The notes: generated from the letters alone by a model not told the origin. Positions 5,408-12,301 are shown, numbered from the stretch's first letter. The stretch is 15,693 nt of DNA from Euryarchaeota archaeon UBA60 (GCA_002503395.1 DARQ01000131.1:8399-24091); one strand, 5' to 3'. Numbers and translations are program-made.

Positions 5408-8141
5408 AGATTGCATGTGCTATGAATTCGGTCTTGCAAGCCGGACAGCGCGCCCGCACCGGTCGCTTTTCCAACGGCACTCTTAACTTTGCTTCACAAT
5501 CAGGACAGGGTAGAATATCACTTTTTGAGGCGACGACCAGTTGCCCTGGTTCGTCTGACGCATCGGTCTCTTCCTCGTCTCGCCCGGCGGCAGACGGAAT
5601 TGCCGTCGCACCCTCGGAGGTCGACCTTTCCCTATCAGACTCATAGCTGTGCTCATCTTCATCAGTGCTGGTAACCGGGGCTGGCACCTCATGCCCAGAT
5701 TCTGCCTCGACATCGAATTCGTGCCGGCACGAAGGGCAACGAACGGTTCCTGAGAAGGTCGTCGGAACCGATAATTTCTGCTCACATGATGGGCACGGAA
5801 CCTCAAGTTTCTCGCTTGAGGATGTGGACTTTTTCACGGAAGTTTTGCTCTCACGCTTTGCCGACTTTCTGGCTTTCCTTTGTTCGGATTTCTCTTTCCG
5901 ACTCAGTGGTCCGCCAGCCCCCGCCGCGGCACCGTCAGAAGTGCTAGGGCTAGCATTCTTCCATCCATATGCCAATCGGGAAACCAATGTGACGACGACG
6001 GCAGCGATGATTCCATAGATGACATAGGTCGTAGGAACGATTCCAGAGATTCCTTCATCTTCACCCTCGACAATTCCTGAGATGTGGCTATTCTCGGCAA
6101 CTAGAATCTCATCACCAACCCGCCACCAGCACTGCATATCGACGACTTTTCCCGAAGGCCATGAAGAAATATTCATCGTCACTGAACGGCCATTGGCAGA
6201 AGCGGCCAGAGGTAGTGAGGTCGTTTCATCGAGCACCTGACCATCGGCATCGAGCAGACGGAGGGTGCCGCCCTTCGAAGTTGCCATCCCATCATTATGC
6301 AGAGTGCAGGTCAAGGTTACAGAAGTTGACTCCAGAGGGCTTGATGGTGTGGTTTCTGATTCCTGTACCAGGCGCAATAACGGGCGGCCGTCGGGAATCG
6401 ACATACTAGCTTCGCTCGAACCGGATGTAAGCCATTCCTGGGGAGTCAGGCGAACATAGACTTCACCCTGGCCGGTAAACTCACCCAGATGAGAAACAAT
6501 CTCTCGCTGACCTGTCGAGAGGGAAATGGAATACTGTTGTCTGACCTCTTCCACACCATCGGCGCTGATGCCTATCTCGACCCCGACCACCCGTTCGATA
6601 CCGGGGGAAAGTTCCACTGTCCATGCCGATGAAATACCACTGCTCGCATCCCAGTCCACTGAGGTGAATACCGGTTGTAGGCTCTGCGATTGGAGTGCTG
6701 AGATGGTGAAGTTACCGGCCAAGTCGCCGGCTACGGTCGCATCGAGGCTAGCGACCCACCACTCGATCACCGAATCACCAGTGGCCGCAACAGTCACATC
6801 GGCAACCAGTAGGCCGCCACCGCCGCTGGCAATGGCGATACTTGAGCCGGAAACAGTGCTACTGCCATGACGTAGGAACAGTGTCGCTGAGCCATCATAA
6901 TCTCCACTATTATAGACTAAAAGGTTGGTCGAGACCACATCACCAACGTGCCAAGGACCACCGGAAATCGATATCTCACCACCGCCCCCGCCGACGCTGG
7001 TGAATTCAGCTGCCTGCATGGTGAAAGGGTAGGTCGCCAATGCGGTCGAGTCATCGGCGATTCTACCGCCATCCTTGAGCGCACACTCCAGTCTACCGGG
7101 AGTTGCGGTGATGTTCACGGTGTAATTAAACGACTGCCCCACCACAATGCTCAGAGGCGCTGAGAAGACCACGGAATTGGCATCGGGATTGGTGCATTGC
7201 ACCAGCCCTGACCAATCGACTTCACCATCATTTGCGACCGACAGGGTGAAGTCGACCGATGCGCCGAGTTCTGCCGCCACCGCGGTGGTAGAAGATAAAC
7301 TGAGATTCAGGCGCGCCAACGGCGGCGGCCCAACCGCGAATTGAAGGGTCGCAGAATCATCGCTCAAATCGGCATCACCACTGAAATTGATACTGACATC
7401 GAGACTGTGATTACCCTCGGCGACAATTCCTAGTTCGATGCTGAACATTGCGGTCATATCGGCGAGTGAGTTCAGCGCTGAAATACTCAGATTTCCGCCG
7501 TCGAAACTCCACTGCAGGGAGCCGGTCGCATTTACATCGCCGAAATTGACGACGGGAATCTCGACGCTGAGATTATCACCGTCTCTCACATTGGCGTTGG
7601 CACTGGAATTTCCGGCGCTATCGACGACGACCATATTCCATTGCCCAGTCGAGGCCAAGCCTACTGAGAGTGGCCTGAGTTTACTGACGATACCCGACCA
7701 CGCGACTCGCCAATCAGCGCCACTTGCATTATCAGGGCCAACCCCGGACACATCGGCATCGCCGCTCAGGTTGATCTCCAAGGTGTATATTCCGACCGCT
7801 ACATCTGTGAACAGCAGTGCGACCTGATGAGTCGAATCAGCGCTGGCATTGATGACTTGAGAATTAGTGATCGGAACTCCTTCGATGGTCGAAAGGTCAA
7901 CACTCAAAGTTGCATTGGCTAAGCCCCCCAGCATTTCCTTCACCGTCAGGTTGACCCATAATGAGCCCTCGCCAACCTCTCCGTCACCATCCAAGGTAAT
8001 TGAGTTGGCATCGAATAGCAAACCGCCGTGGGATTCAGCACTTGAGAAAATCGGCAAAAAGCATGCCGCGACCAGACTGACCATCACCATGGCAGCGAAG
8101 GCGGGCTGTTGCACGGAACGTGGTCGACTCACCCGCCTCAA
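5406..8141 (-). CDS. Secreted/anchored surface protein with cytoplasmic twin zinc-ribbon tail
   Basis: The 911-residue protein has a basic N-terminus and a hydrophobic signal segment (about 14-35, probable cleavage near SSA-ES). A large beta-rich ectodomain (about 37-700) has many N-glycosylation sequons. At least two modules end in a SGDAD motif (GDAD at 127-130 and 255-258), and the style resembles CARDB/Ig-like repeats of archaeal surface proteins. A membrane helix follows (about 704-722), then a Lys/Arg/Ser-rich stretch. Two zinc ribbons complete the tail, CPSC (783-786) with CPSC (802-805) and CPDC (879-882) with CPAC (899-902), separated by an acidic linker. The ribbons would lie in the cytoplasm. 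The start is uncertain: TTG at 8141 has a GGGGT 8 nt upstream, and GTG at 8132 is an alternative. It heads the minus-strand unit, 9 nt before the DtxR-family gene. Ligand and function are unknown; signalling through the tail is inference. Confidence 0.85.
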   Translation of the reverse strand: MRRVSRPRSVQQPAFAAMVMVSLVAACFLPIFSSAESHGGLLFDANSITLDGDGEVGEGSLWVNLTVKEMLGGLANATLSVDLSTIEGVPITNSQVINASADSTHQVALLFTDVAVGIYTLEINLSGDADVSGVGPDNASGADWRVAWSGIVSKLRPLSVGLASTGQWNMVVVDSAGNSSANANVRDGDNLSVEIPVVNFGDVNATGSLQWSFDGGNLSISALNSLADMTAMFSIELGIVAEGNHSLDVSINFSGDADLSDDSATLQFAVGPPPLARLNLSLSSTTAVAAELGASVDFTLSVANDGEVDWSGLVQCTNPDANSVVFSAPLSIVVGQSFNYTVNITATPGRLECALKDGGRIADDSTALATYPFTMQAAEFTSVGGGGGEISISGGPWHVGDVVSTNLLVYNSGDYDGSATLFLRHGSSTVSGSSIAIASGGGGLLVADVTVAATGDSVIEWWVASLDATVAGDLAGNFTISALQSQSLQPVFTSVDWDASSGISSAWTVELSPGIERVVGVEIGISADGVEEVRQQYSISLSTGQREIVSHLGEFTGQGEVYVRLTPQEWLTSGSSEASMSIPDGRPLLRLVQESETTPSSPLESTSVTLTCTLHNDGMATSKGGTLRLLDADGQVLDETTSLPLAASANGRSVTMNISSWPSGKVVDMQCWWRVGDEILVAENSHISGIVEGEDEGISGIVPTTYVIYGIIAAVVVTLVSRLAYGWKNASPSTSDGAAAGAGGPLSRKEKSEQRKARKSAKRESKTSVKKSTSSSEKLEVPCPSCEQKLSVPTTFSGTVRCPSCRHEFDVEAESGHEVPAPVTSTDEDEHSYESDRERSTSEGATAIPSAAGRDEEETDASDEPGQLVVASKSDILPCPDCEAKLRVPLEKRPVRARCPACKTEFIAHAI

Positions 8142-8147
8142 GACGTT

Positions 8148-8166
8148 TACCCCACATTAGGGGGTA
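8148..8166. promoter_or_regulatory. 19-bp palindrome, candidate DtxR-family operator
   Basis: TACCCCACATTAGGGGGTA has perfect 6-bp arms (TACCCC and GGGGTA) around a 7-bp centre. It lies between the minus-strand TATA-like box (8174-8181) and the start at 8141, so it would cover the transcription start of the operon that encodes the DtxR-family protein. The 19-bp length matches the palindromes bound by DtxR/IdeR, but the sequence is not the classic box. Assigning it to this regulator is inference. Confidence 0.45.
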
Positions 8167-8173
8167 CGGCTAA

Positions 8174-8181
8174 CATTTATC
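8174..8181. promoter_or_regulatory. Shared TATA-like box of the divergent promoter
   Basis: CATTTATC on the plus strand, GATAAATG on the minus strand, is the only AT-rich element in the 69-bp gap. It is 29 nt before the plus-strand ATG at 8211 and 32 nt before the minus-strand start at 8141. One element may therefore serve both directions, or overlapping boxes may be used. Both distances imply very short leaders. Confidence 0.4.
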
Positions 8182-8210
8182 CACAAAGGGCAGGTCGCCG
8201 AGGCGTTCGC

Positions 8211-9128
8211 ATGGACGCCGAGGCCCTTTTGGAGTTAACGCCGGACCTATTGGCGAAAGCCTTAATCCACCGCCACGAGCGTTTGATTGAGGAATTACCA
8301 GAGGCAATAAAGCAGCATCAAGGTGACTTCGATTTCGCTAAACCGCAAGCCGAAAGCGCACGTTCCAAGCGCGATCTCCTGAACACCAAGGTGGCATCTC
8401 TGAAAGGTGAGCGAAATACCTGTACCAGCCGCGCCGGCGAGTTGCGCAGCGCGGCGACGGCACTACGTGAAAAACTGCAGGAAGAGGGGAAACTTCGCAA
8501 CCCCGACCCGAAATGGGCTCGCGAGAAACTGGATGCCGAATTGAAACAACTAGAATACGACTTGGAAACCCAGGCCGGCGACCACAAACGCGAATACAAG
8601 ATTCTGCGACAAATGCGCGACCTGCAGGCCGAACACGAGCAGTGGGTGGAAAAAAATACCGCAAAAGAACCCGACTTAAAGGAATATTTCGTAGTCCAAC
8701 AAGAGATGCGGAAATTGTACGACCAAGCGCAGAAAGCACACCAGACAATGCTTGAGATGGTCGACGAAAATCATGAATTGCACAACACCTTCGTCGACAA
8801 AGAGGATAAACGCAGAATTGCAGCCAGTAGATTGAGCCGCTCGACTCGCTCATTGGACATCTCCAAGGCCGCCATTGACGGCTGGAATAGCCGCTTGAGC
8901 AAGGGTTTCGACGAGCTTTTGGTCGACCGAGTTCGCGTCAGTGAGGGGGGGCTGTCAAGTATCGCCATCCGCCGACAGCAAAAGCGCGCTGATGAGTCGA
9001 GAAAAGCCGCAGCATCCAAGACCTCAAAGTCCGCAAAGGCCAGCAAGTCGGGCAAATCAAAAAAGGCTGACAGAGCCGAGAACACCAGCACCAGCAAAGG
9101 TGTGGATTCGCATGGAGAGGAGGAGTGA
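8211..9128 (+). CDS. Coiled-coil protein with AHQxMLE motif and basic tail
   Basis: The 305-residue product is almost all charged helix, with heptad-like stretches at about 15-95, 101-150 and 158-235. AHQTMLE at 176-182 lies inside the sequence DQAQKAHQTMLE, which closely resembles AEQAQAAHQLMLE of the gene at 12302 and SHQAMLE of the gene at 1952. This marks a paralogous COG1340-like group. The C-terminus (about 254-298) is a Lys/Ser/Ala-rich tail, with a final acidic patch. There is no signal peptide or membrane helix. The ATG at 8211 is preferred over an upstream in-frame ATG at 8109, because the latter lies inside the divergent surface-protein gene and the extra residues do not look helical. 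The stop is 2 nt before the next gene's ATG, so the two genes are an operon. Function is unknown. Confidence 0.78.
   Translation: MDAEALLELTPDLLAKALIHRHERLIEELPEAIKQHQGDFDFAKPQAESARSKRDLLNTKVASLKGERNTCTSRAGELRSAATALREKLQEEGKLRNPDPKWAREKLDAELKQLEYDLETQAGDHKREYKILRQMRDLQAEHEQWVEKNTAKEPDLKEYFVVQQEMRKLYDQAQKAHQTMLEMVDENHELHNTFVDKEDKRRIAASRLSRSTRSLDISKAAIDGWNSRLSKGFDELLVDRVRVSEGGLSSIAIRRQQKRADESRKAAASKTSKSAKASKSGKSKKADRAENTSTSKGVDSHGEEE
9119..9123 (+). promoter_or_regulatory. Ribosome-binding site deciding the start of the second coiled-coil gene
   Basis: GGAGG at 9119-9123, within GGAGAGGAGGAG, is 7 nt before the ATG at 9131 but only 1 nt before a GTG at 9125. This favours the ATG over the GTG, which would overlap the previous stop codon. 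The site lies in the last codons of the previous gene, suggesting coupling. Confidence 0.6.
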
Positions 9129-9130
9129 AG

Positions 9131-10327
9131 ATGGCGAAGACATCCCCCCCTGGAGGTGAAAAGAAACCTCAAAAGGCGAAGTCCGCCGATAAATCATCAA
9201 CGCAGGAGAAATCAAAATCCAAGGAGCGCCGCCCTGCCAAGGGAAAAGCACAACCCAAGGGAAAAGCACAACCCAAGGGAAAAGCACAACCCAAAGGAAA
9301 AGCACAACCCAAGGAAAAAAAGCGCGACCTGTTTGCCGACCTGTGGGATCGACCAAAGCACGAGGTCAAGAGTGAATTGAAGGAATTGTTACGAACAAAA
9401 ATCGTTGCTGAGCAAGAGTTTGAAGCGGTTCGAGGTGAACGTCAGCGGCAGATAAGAATCGCCCAGGCAATTCGTGGAGTCATCGTCGATACCAAGAATA
9501 TCCGCTCCGAGCACAAGGGAATCATCAACCAGATCGGCGAGCGAGAGAACGTCATCAAGGATTTGCGCCAGCGCCGCGATTCACTCAATGAGAGGGTGGT
9601 ATTGCCACTGAAGAATATCGATGAGGAATTGAGCAAGACCTTCCGCCAACTGACCGAGGAGAGAAAAGACCTGCGCTATCCGAGCGTCGATGAAGAATTG
9701 CGCCTATTCTCCTTCTTCTTTGAATTACAAGCGATGCGGCCACTGGCTTTCGAGAGCGATGCCCTGCATCACGAGCGCATCAAATTGATTGAAAAACAAC
9801 GTCTGTCAATCAAGAAACTACGGCAAAAGGAGTCCGAGCATGACGAAGTTGTGCAGAGCATCCAGGGTAGTGACCCGGTAATCAAGGACATCAAGGTCAC
9901 ACCTTGGGAGGAGAAAGCATACAATCGCCGAATCGCAAAATTATTTGAGGAGCAGAAGGTGAAGCGAGACGAGTTACACAATATCCGACGCGAGGCAGGA
10001 CGTCTGGATGCATTCATTCGGGTCGACCGTAAAAAGCGTGAGCAGGCGAGTAAGGGTGGCGGACCAGACTCGCCGGGCTGGGGTAGTCATCATGGCAGAC
10101 GTGGTCGGCGCGGCCCCGATGTCGAAGAGGTTCGCCGCAAAGCTGCAACCGGTGAATCGATGTCACTCGAAGACCTGTCGGCACTTTTGGATTCAGGTGG
10201 TCTCGACTCGATTACAAAGAAACACGGTGAATCTGAACAAAAACGCAAGCATAAGGGAAAGCAGGTGAAGAAGTTCGGCGCCGTGCGCGGACAGGCCAAA
10301 ACCGGAAGGCCCGACCGCAGCGAGTGA
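9131..10327 (+). CDS. Coiled-coil protein with Lys-rich repeat N-terminus and GE-LT-EEL-like tail motif
   Basis: The 398-residue protein begins with a Lys/Pro/Gln-rich region (1-66) that includes four KGKAQP repeats (37-60). Long charged helices follow (about 76-185 and 186-305). A Gly/Arg-rich linker comes next (306-329), then the motif TGESMSLEDLSALL (340-353) and a basic end (364-398). The tail motif resembles SGETLTTEELLAL of the gene at 12302, so both probably belong to one family even though the AHQxMLE motif is absent here. There is no signal peptide or membrane helix. The strongly basic N- and C-terminal ends suggest contact with nucleic acid, ribosome or membrane lipid, by inference only. 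The gene directly follows the coiled-coil gene at 8211 and precedes the acetyltransferase by about 40 nt. Function is unknown. Confidence 0.78.
   Translation: MAKTSPPGGEKKPQKAKSADKSSTQEKSKSKERRPAKGKAQPKGKAQPKGKAQPKGKAQPKEKKRDLFADLWDRPKHEVKSELKELLRTKIVAEQEFEAVRGERQRQIRIAQAIRGVIVDTKNIRSEHKGIINQIGERENVIKDLRQRRDSLNERVVLPLKNIDEELSKTFRQLTEERKDLRYPSVDEELRLFSFFFELQAMRPLAFESDALHHERIKLIEKQRLSIKKLRQKESEHDEVVQSIQGSDPVIKDIKVTPWEEKAYNRRIAKLFEEQKVKRDELHNIRREAGRLDAFIRVDRKKREQASKGGGPDSPGWGSHHGRRGRRGPDVEEVRRKAATGESMSLEDLSALLDSGGLDSITKKHGESEQKRKHKGKQVKKFGAVRGQAKTGRPDRSE
9239..9310 (+). repeat. Four 18-bp in-frame tandem repeats (KGKAQP)
   Basis: The unit AAGGGAAAAGCACAACCC occurs at 9239-9256, 9257-9274 and 9275-9292 as perfect copies, and at 9293-9310 with one change (AAAGG). 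A decayed fifth start, AAGGAAAAA, follows. Each unit encodes Lys-Gly-Lys-Ala-Gln-Pro. The near identity at DNA level suggests recent expansion by slippage or unequal exchange. The 18-bp length keeps the frame, so copy number could vary among strains. Confidence 0.95.
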
Positions 10328-10367
10328 ATCGGCGATACTTCAATGCCTATCCCGTCTTGTGAAGTCC

Positions 10368-10829
10368 ATGAGCGGCCTGTCCTGGCGTGGTGCAAAACCT
10401 CCAAGTTCGCTTTCAGTACATCATTTACAGCGTATTCAGCACCTCATTGCATTAGAGACCGGGGAAAATTACCACCTTTCCAACCTACGCCGCCTACCGG
10501 TCGCAAAAACCGCCGGTTCACTACTCCTCTGGTCTGATGAAGAACGAATCGAGGGGGTATTGTGGGCAATGAATATCGATCACCGAACCATCCGCGTTAT
10601 AGGCTTCTGCATCGATAAACAGTTTCAGAGGATGGGGCACGGAAGTAGCGGCTGGAAGCAGATGGGAGAAATCGCCAAGTCGAGTGGAAGGACATTCGTT
10701 TACCTTGAGGTGAAGACTGATAATGTTGCTGCGATAAAGTTCTATAGAAAGAATGGTTTAATCGCTACCGGCGTTCTCAGCACCTATTATCAAGGTGAGT
10801 CCGGGTTGTTGATGTCGGGAGATTTGTAA
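10368..10829 (+). CDS. GNAT-family N-acetyltransferase (RimI-like)
   Basis: The 153-residue product has the GNAT core. A beta-strand pair (about 61-80) leads into the acetyl-CoA pyrophosphate-binding motif Q87-R-M-G-H-G92. A strand YLEV follows (112-115), then motif B around N119 to Y126 with KFYRKNGL (124-131). The fold fits protein N-terminal or small-molecule acetyltransferases; the substrate cannot be read from the sequence. The first 25 residues are low in recognisable fold. The ATG at 10368 is chosen; an in-frame GTG at 10359 is possible and there is no clear Shine-Dalgarno sequence. The gene is 40 nt after the coiled-coil gene at 9131 and 61 nt before the Roadblock gene, so it may be in the same operon. 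A specific link to the coiled-coil proteins is speculative. Confidence 0.85.
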   Translation: MSGLSWRGAKPPSSLSVHHLQRIQHLIALETGENYHLSNLRRLPVAKTAGSLLLWSDEERIEGVLWAMNIDHRTIRVIGFCIDKQFQRMGHGSSGWKQMGEIAKSSGRTFVYLEVKTDNVAAIKFYRKNGLIATGVLSTYYQGESGLLMSGDL

Positions 10830-10890
10830 TTCGGTTTTCCCACTCTCGCACAGCGCAACCGATTTGGTGCGGCTAGCCTAGCACAGAACG

Positions 10891-11277
10891 ATGCAAGGGG
10901 AATTATTGGCCGATCTGGCGGCCGAGAGCGGCATCGACGTGGTTACAATCGTCGATAGTGCTGGCTTCGCTATCCTCGCCCATCCAATGGTAGATGATGC
11001 CGAGCGTCTGGCGGCAAATGTTATCGCACTTATTAGCCAAGCTGAAACAAGACCTCGAGACGATACGAAACAGCAAGACTCGCAGCGACAACCTAATGCC
11101 ACTGTCAATACGGCACTTACTCTCATCGCACAGGACGGCAATATCTTGGCTTTCCCACTGCCCCGCGGGCATTATCTAGCACTGCAGTCTGACCACCGAG
11201 CAAGTCTCGGGCGGATTCGTAGCAGAGGCGAGGAAATCGCCGCCCGAATCTCAGCCTTGATGGAATCGGAAAACTAG
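10891..11277 (+). CDS. Roadblock/LC7 (MglB-like) domain protein
   Basis: The 128-residue protein matches the Roadblock/LC7 pattern. An N-terminal helix (LLADLAAESG, 5-14) is followed by strands with DSAGFAILA (22-30), then a long helix (about 36-52). A polar insertion follows (about 53-69, rich in Gln, Asp and Arg), then strands with LIAQDGNILAFPL (77-89) and YLALQS (94-99), and a final helix (about 104-125) carrying LGRIR. Such domains dimerise and regulate Ras-like small GTPases, as in MglB, or act as subunits in signalling and motility complexes. No GTPase gene is visible in this window. The ATG at 10891 has no obvious Shine-Dalgarno sequence. The gene converges on the RAD55-like ATPase at 11453-12136. 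Family assignment is from sequence pattern; the partner is unknown. Confidence 0.72.
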   Translation: MQGELLADLAAESGIDVVTIVDSAGFAILAHPMVDDAERLAANVIALISQAETRPRDDTKQQDSQRQPNATVNTALTLIAQDGNILAFPLPRGHYLALQSDHRASLGRIRSRGEEIAARISALMESEN

Positions 11278-11452
11278 TTGCGGCGGCATTGTAGTTAATC
11301 CCAGAAACCGGAAATCCCGGAAACAGGTAAATAGCCAGACATGACCATGCAAGACTTCGTGCCGTTGTCGAGAATCAGGTCAGGCAGGCGGTGATGTAGA
11401 ATCCGGGAGATAGGCAGTCGTGGCGAGCCAACGAGTCGCGCCGACAAGGCGT
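11278..11452. other. Convergent intergenic region, no gene seen
   Basis: This 175-bp gap separates two convergent genes. It contains two CCGGAAA copies (11308-11314 and 11317-11323) and a small CGCC/GGCG hairpin near 11438-11450. I see no T-tract, tRNA-like or ORF signal that I trust. Confidence 0.5.
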
Positions 11453-12136
11453 CTAGTCAAAGAGTGGCCCAAGTAAAACCGGTCCGTTTGGCCCGATATC
11501 CAAAGCCTGTTTCTCCATCGAGTGACGAACGTGGCGCATTTTCTCAATCTGCATAGTCCGCACAATCTGTCCATTTCTACGGTCGATGCCCAAATTGATT
11601 ATCGCATCTGCCAGAAAACCCTCATTACCTTCCAATTCAGCATGTTCGCCATATTGCCGCTCGGTGATTATCAACACATTCAGGCCTTGCTGGCGTAGGA
11701 AATCGAAGAACGAGAACATCTTCTTTCGAATCACCTCGTCCATCGTCGTCAAACTGTAAATCGCCCCGAGAGAATCGAGCACGAATGTGGTGAAACGATT
11801 GCCGTGCTGCTGTTTGAAATGCTCGATCATGCGGCGGGTGAACTTGAGATAGTCCATAGCATCGTTTTCGCGCCTCAGTTCAGTGAAGTCGGTCACCTGC
11901 AGATTATGTGGTAGGGCGAGGTTCATCGAGTCGGCACCTCGCAACAGACTATCAACGGTTTCCTCGACCGTACAATATAGTCCGAACTCGCCTGAGCGCG
12001 ATAGAGAATTCGCTAAAATGGTCAGGGCAAGGCCACTCTTCAAAGACCCAGGTGGTCCGGTTACCAGAGTAATGTAGGGTGCAGATACATCTTGGGTCAT
12101 CACCCGGTCCATTCCTTGAATACCGTGCAACAACAT
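11453..12136 (-). CDS. RAD55/KaiC-like RecA-superfamily ATPase
   Basis: The 227-residue protein has a single KaiC-type domain. The Walker A segment is G27-P-P-G-S-L-K33-S34, with Leu at the place where the canonical GxxxxGK[ST] has the final Gly. A Glu pair (E58-E59, TVEET) marks the catalytic position of KaiC/RAD55 proteins. The Walker B segment TTFVLDSLG carries D121. A C-terminal KMRHVRH stretch (199-205) matches the KMR-x-x-[RD]H pattern of this family. The ATP-binding and helical features agree with archaeal RAD55-like proteins, some of which act in signalling or motility (FlaH-like) and others of which are uncharacterised. It is shorter than multi-domain KaiC. The ATG at 12136 lies about 30 nt downstream of a TTAAGAAT box. 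It is divergent from the fourth coiled-coil gene and convergent with the Roadblock gene. The client is unknown. Confidence 0.88.
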   Translation of the reverse strand: MLLHGIQGMDRVMTQDVSAPYITLVTGPPGSLKSGLALTILANSLSRSGEFGLYCTVEETVDSLLRGADSMNLALPHNLQVTDFTELRRENDAMDYLKFTRRMIEHFKQQHGNRFTTFVLDSLGAIYSLTTMDEVIRKKMFSFFDFLRQQGLNVLIITERQYGEHAELEGNEGFLADAIINLGIDRRNGQIVRTMQIEKMRHVRHSMEKQALDIGPNGPVLLGPLFD

Positions 12137-12163
12137 ACGACCAACATTCGCTAAACGCGCTCA

Positions 12164-12172
12164 ATTCTTAAC
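12164..12172 (-). promoter_or_regulatory. TATA-like box of the RAD55-like ATPase gene
   Basis: The minus strand reads GTTAAGAATTG around this position, about 30 nt before the ATG at 12136, which fits a leaderless archaeal promoter. On the plus side, a TTAAATG stretch near 12234-12240 could serve the coiled-coil gene starting at 12302. Both calls rest on AT-richness and spacing alone. Confidence 0.3.
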
Positions 12173-12301
12173 GCTTAGGCAAGGGCAATCATCAACTCGC
12201 ACAAATCAGCACCCTCAATCTTTGGCCGCATTGGTTAAATGGAACGTGTCGGTCGCCGGGTATGGCAGGATGGGGACATCTGCCACCGGAGTGTAATTGG
12301 A

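Noticed and set aside
8040..8090. A possible lipobox (LVAAC, residues 23-27) in the signal segment of the surface protein.
   Set aside because: The Cys is followed by further hydrophobic residues to about residue 34 and a typical SSA-ES cleavage site, so ordinary signal-peptide cleavage fits better.
8109..8210. An upstream in-frame ATG that would extend the coiled-coil protein by 34 residues.
   Set aside because: It lies within the divergent gene and its promoter; the additional residues are not helical, and a TATA-like box 29 nt before 8211 supports the later start.
8338..8853. A 171-codon minus-strand frame opposite the coiled-coil gene at 8211.
   Set aside because: It is Arg/Ser/Cys-rich, lacks any domain, and overlaps a plus-strand frame with coiled-coil heptads and the AHQxMLE motif.
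11278..11452. The CCGGAAA pair considered as a repeat array or operator.
   Set aside because: There are only two 7-nt copies at 9-nt spacing, with no further copies or promoter nearby, so chance is likely.
12239..12301. An upstream in-frame ATG for the coiled-coil gene at 12302.
   Set aside because: The 21 extra residues do not resemble the helical family N-terminus. It cannot be fully excluded because the later start has a rather long Shine-Dalgarno spacing.
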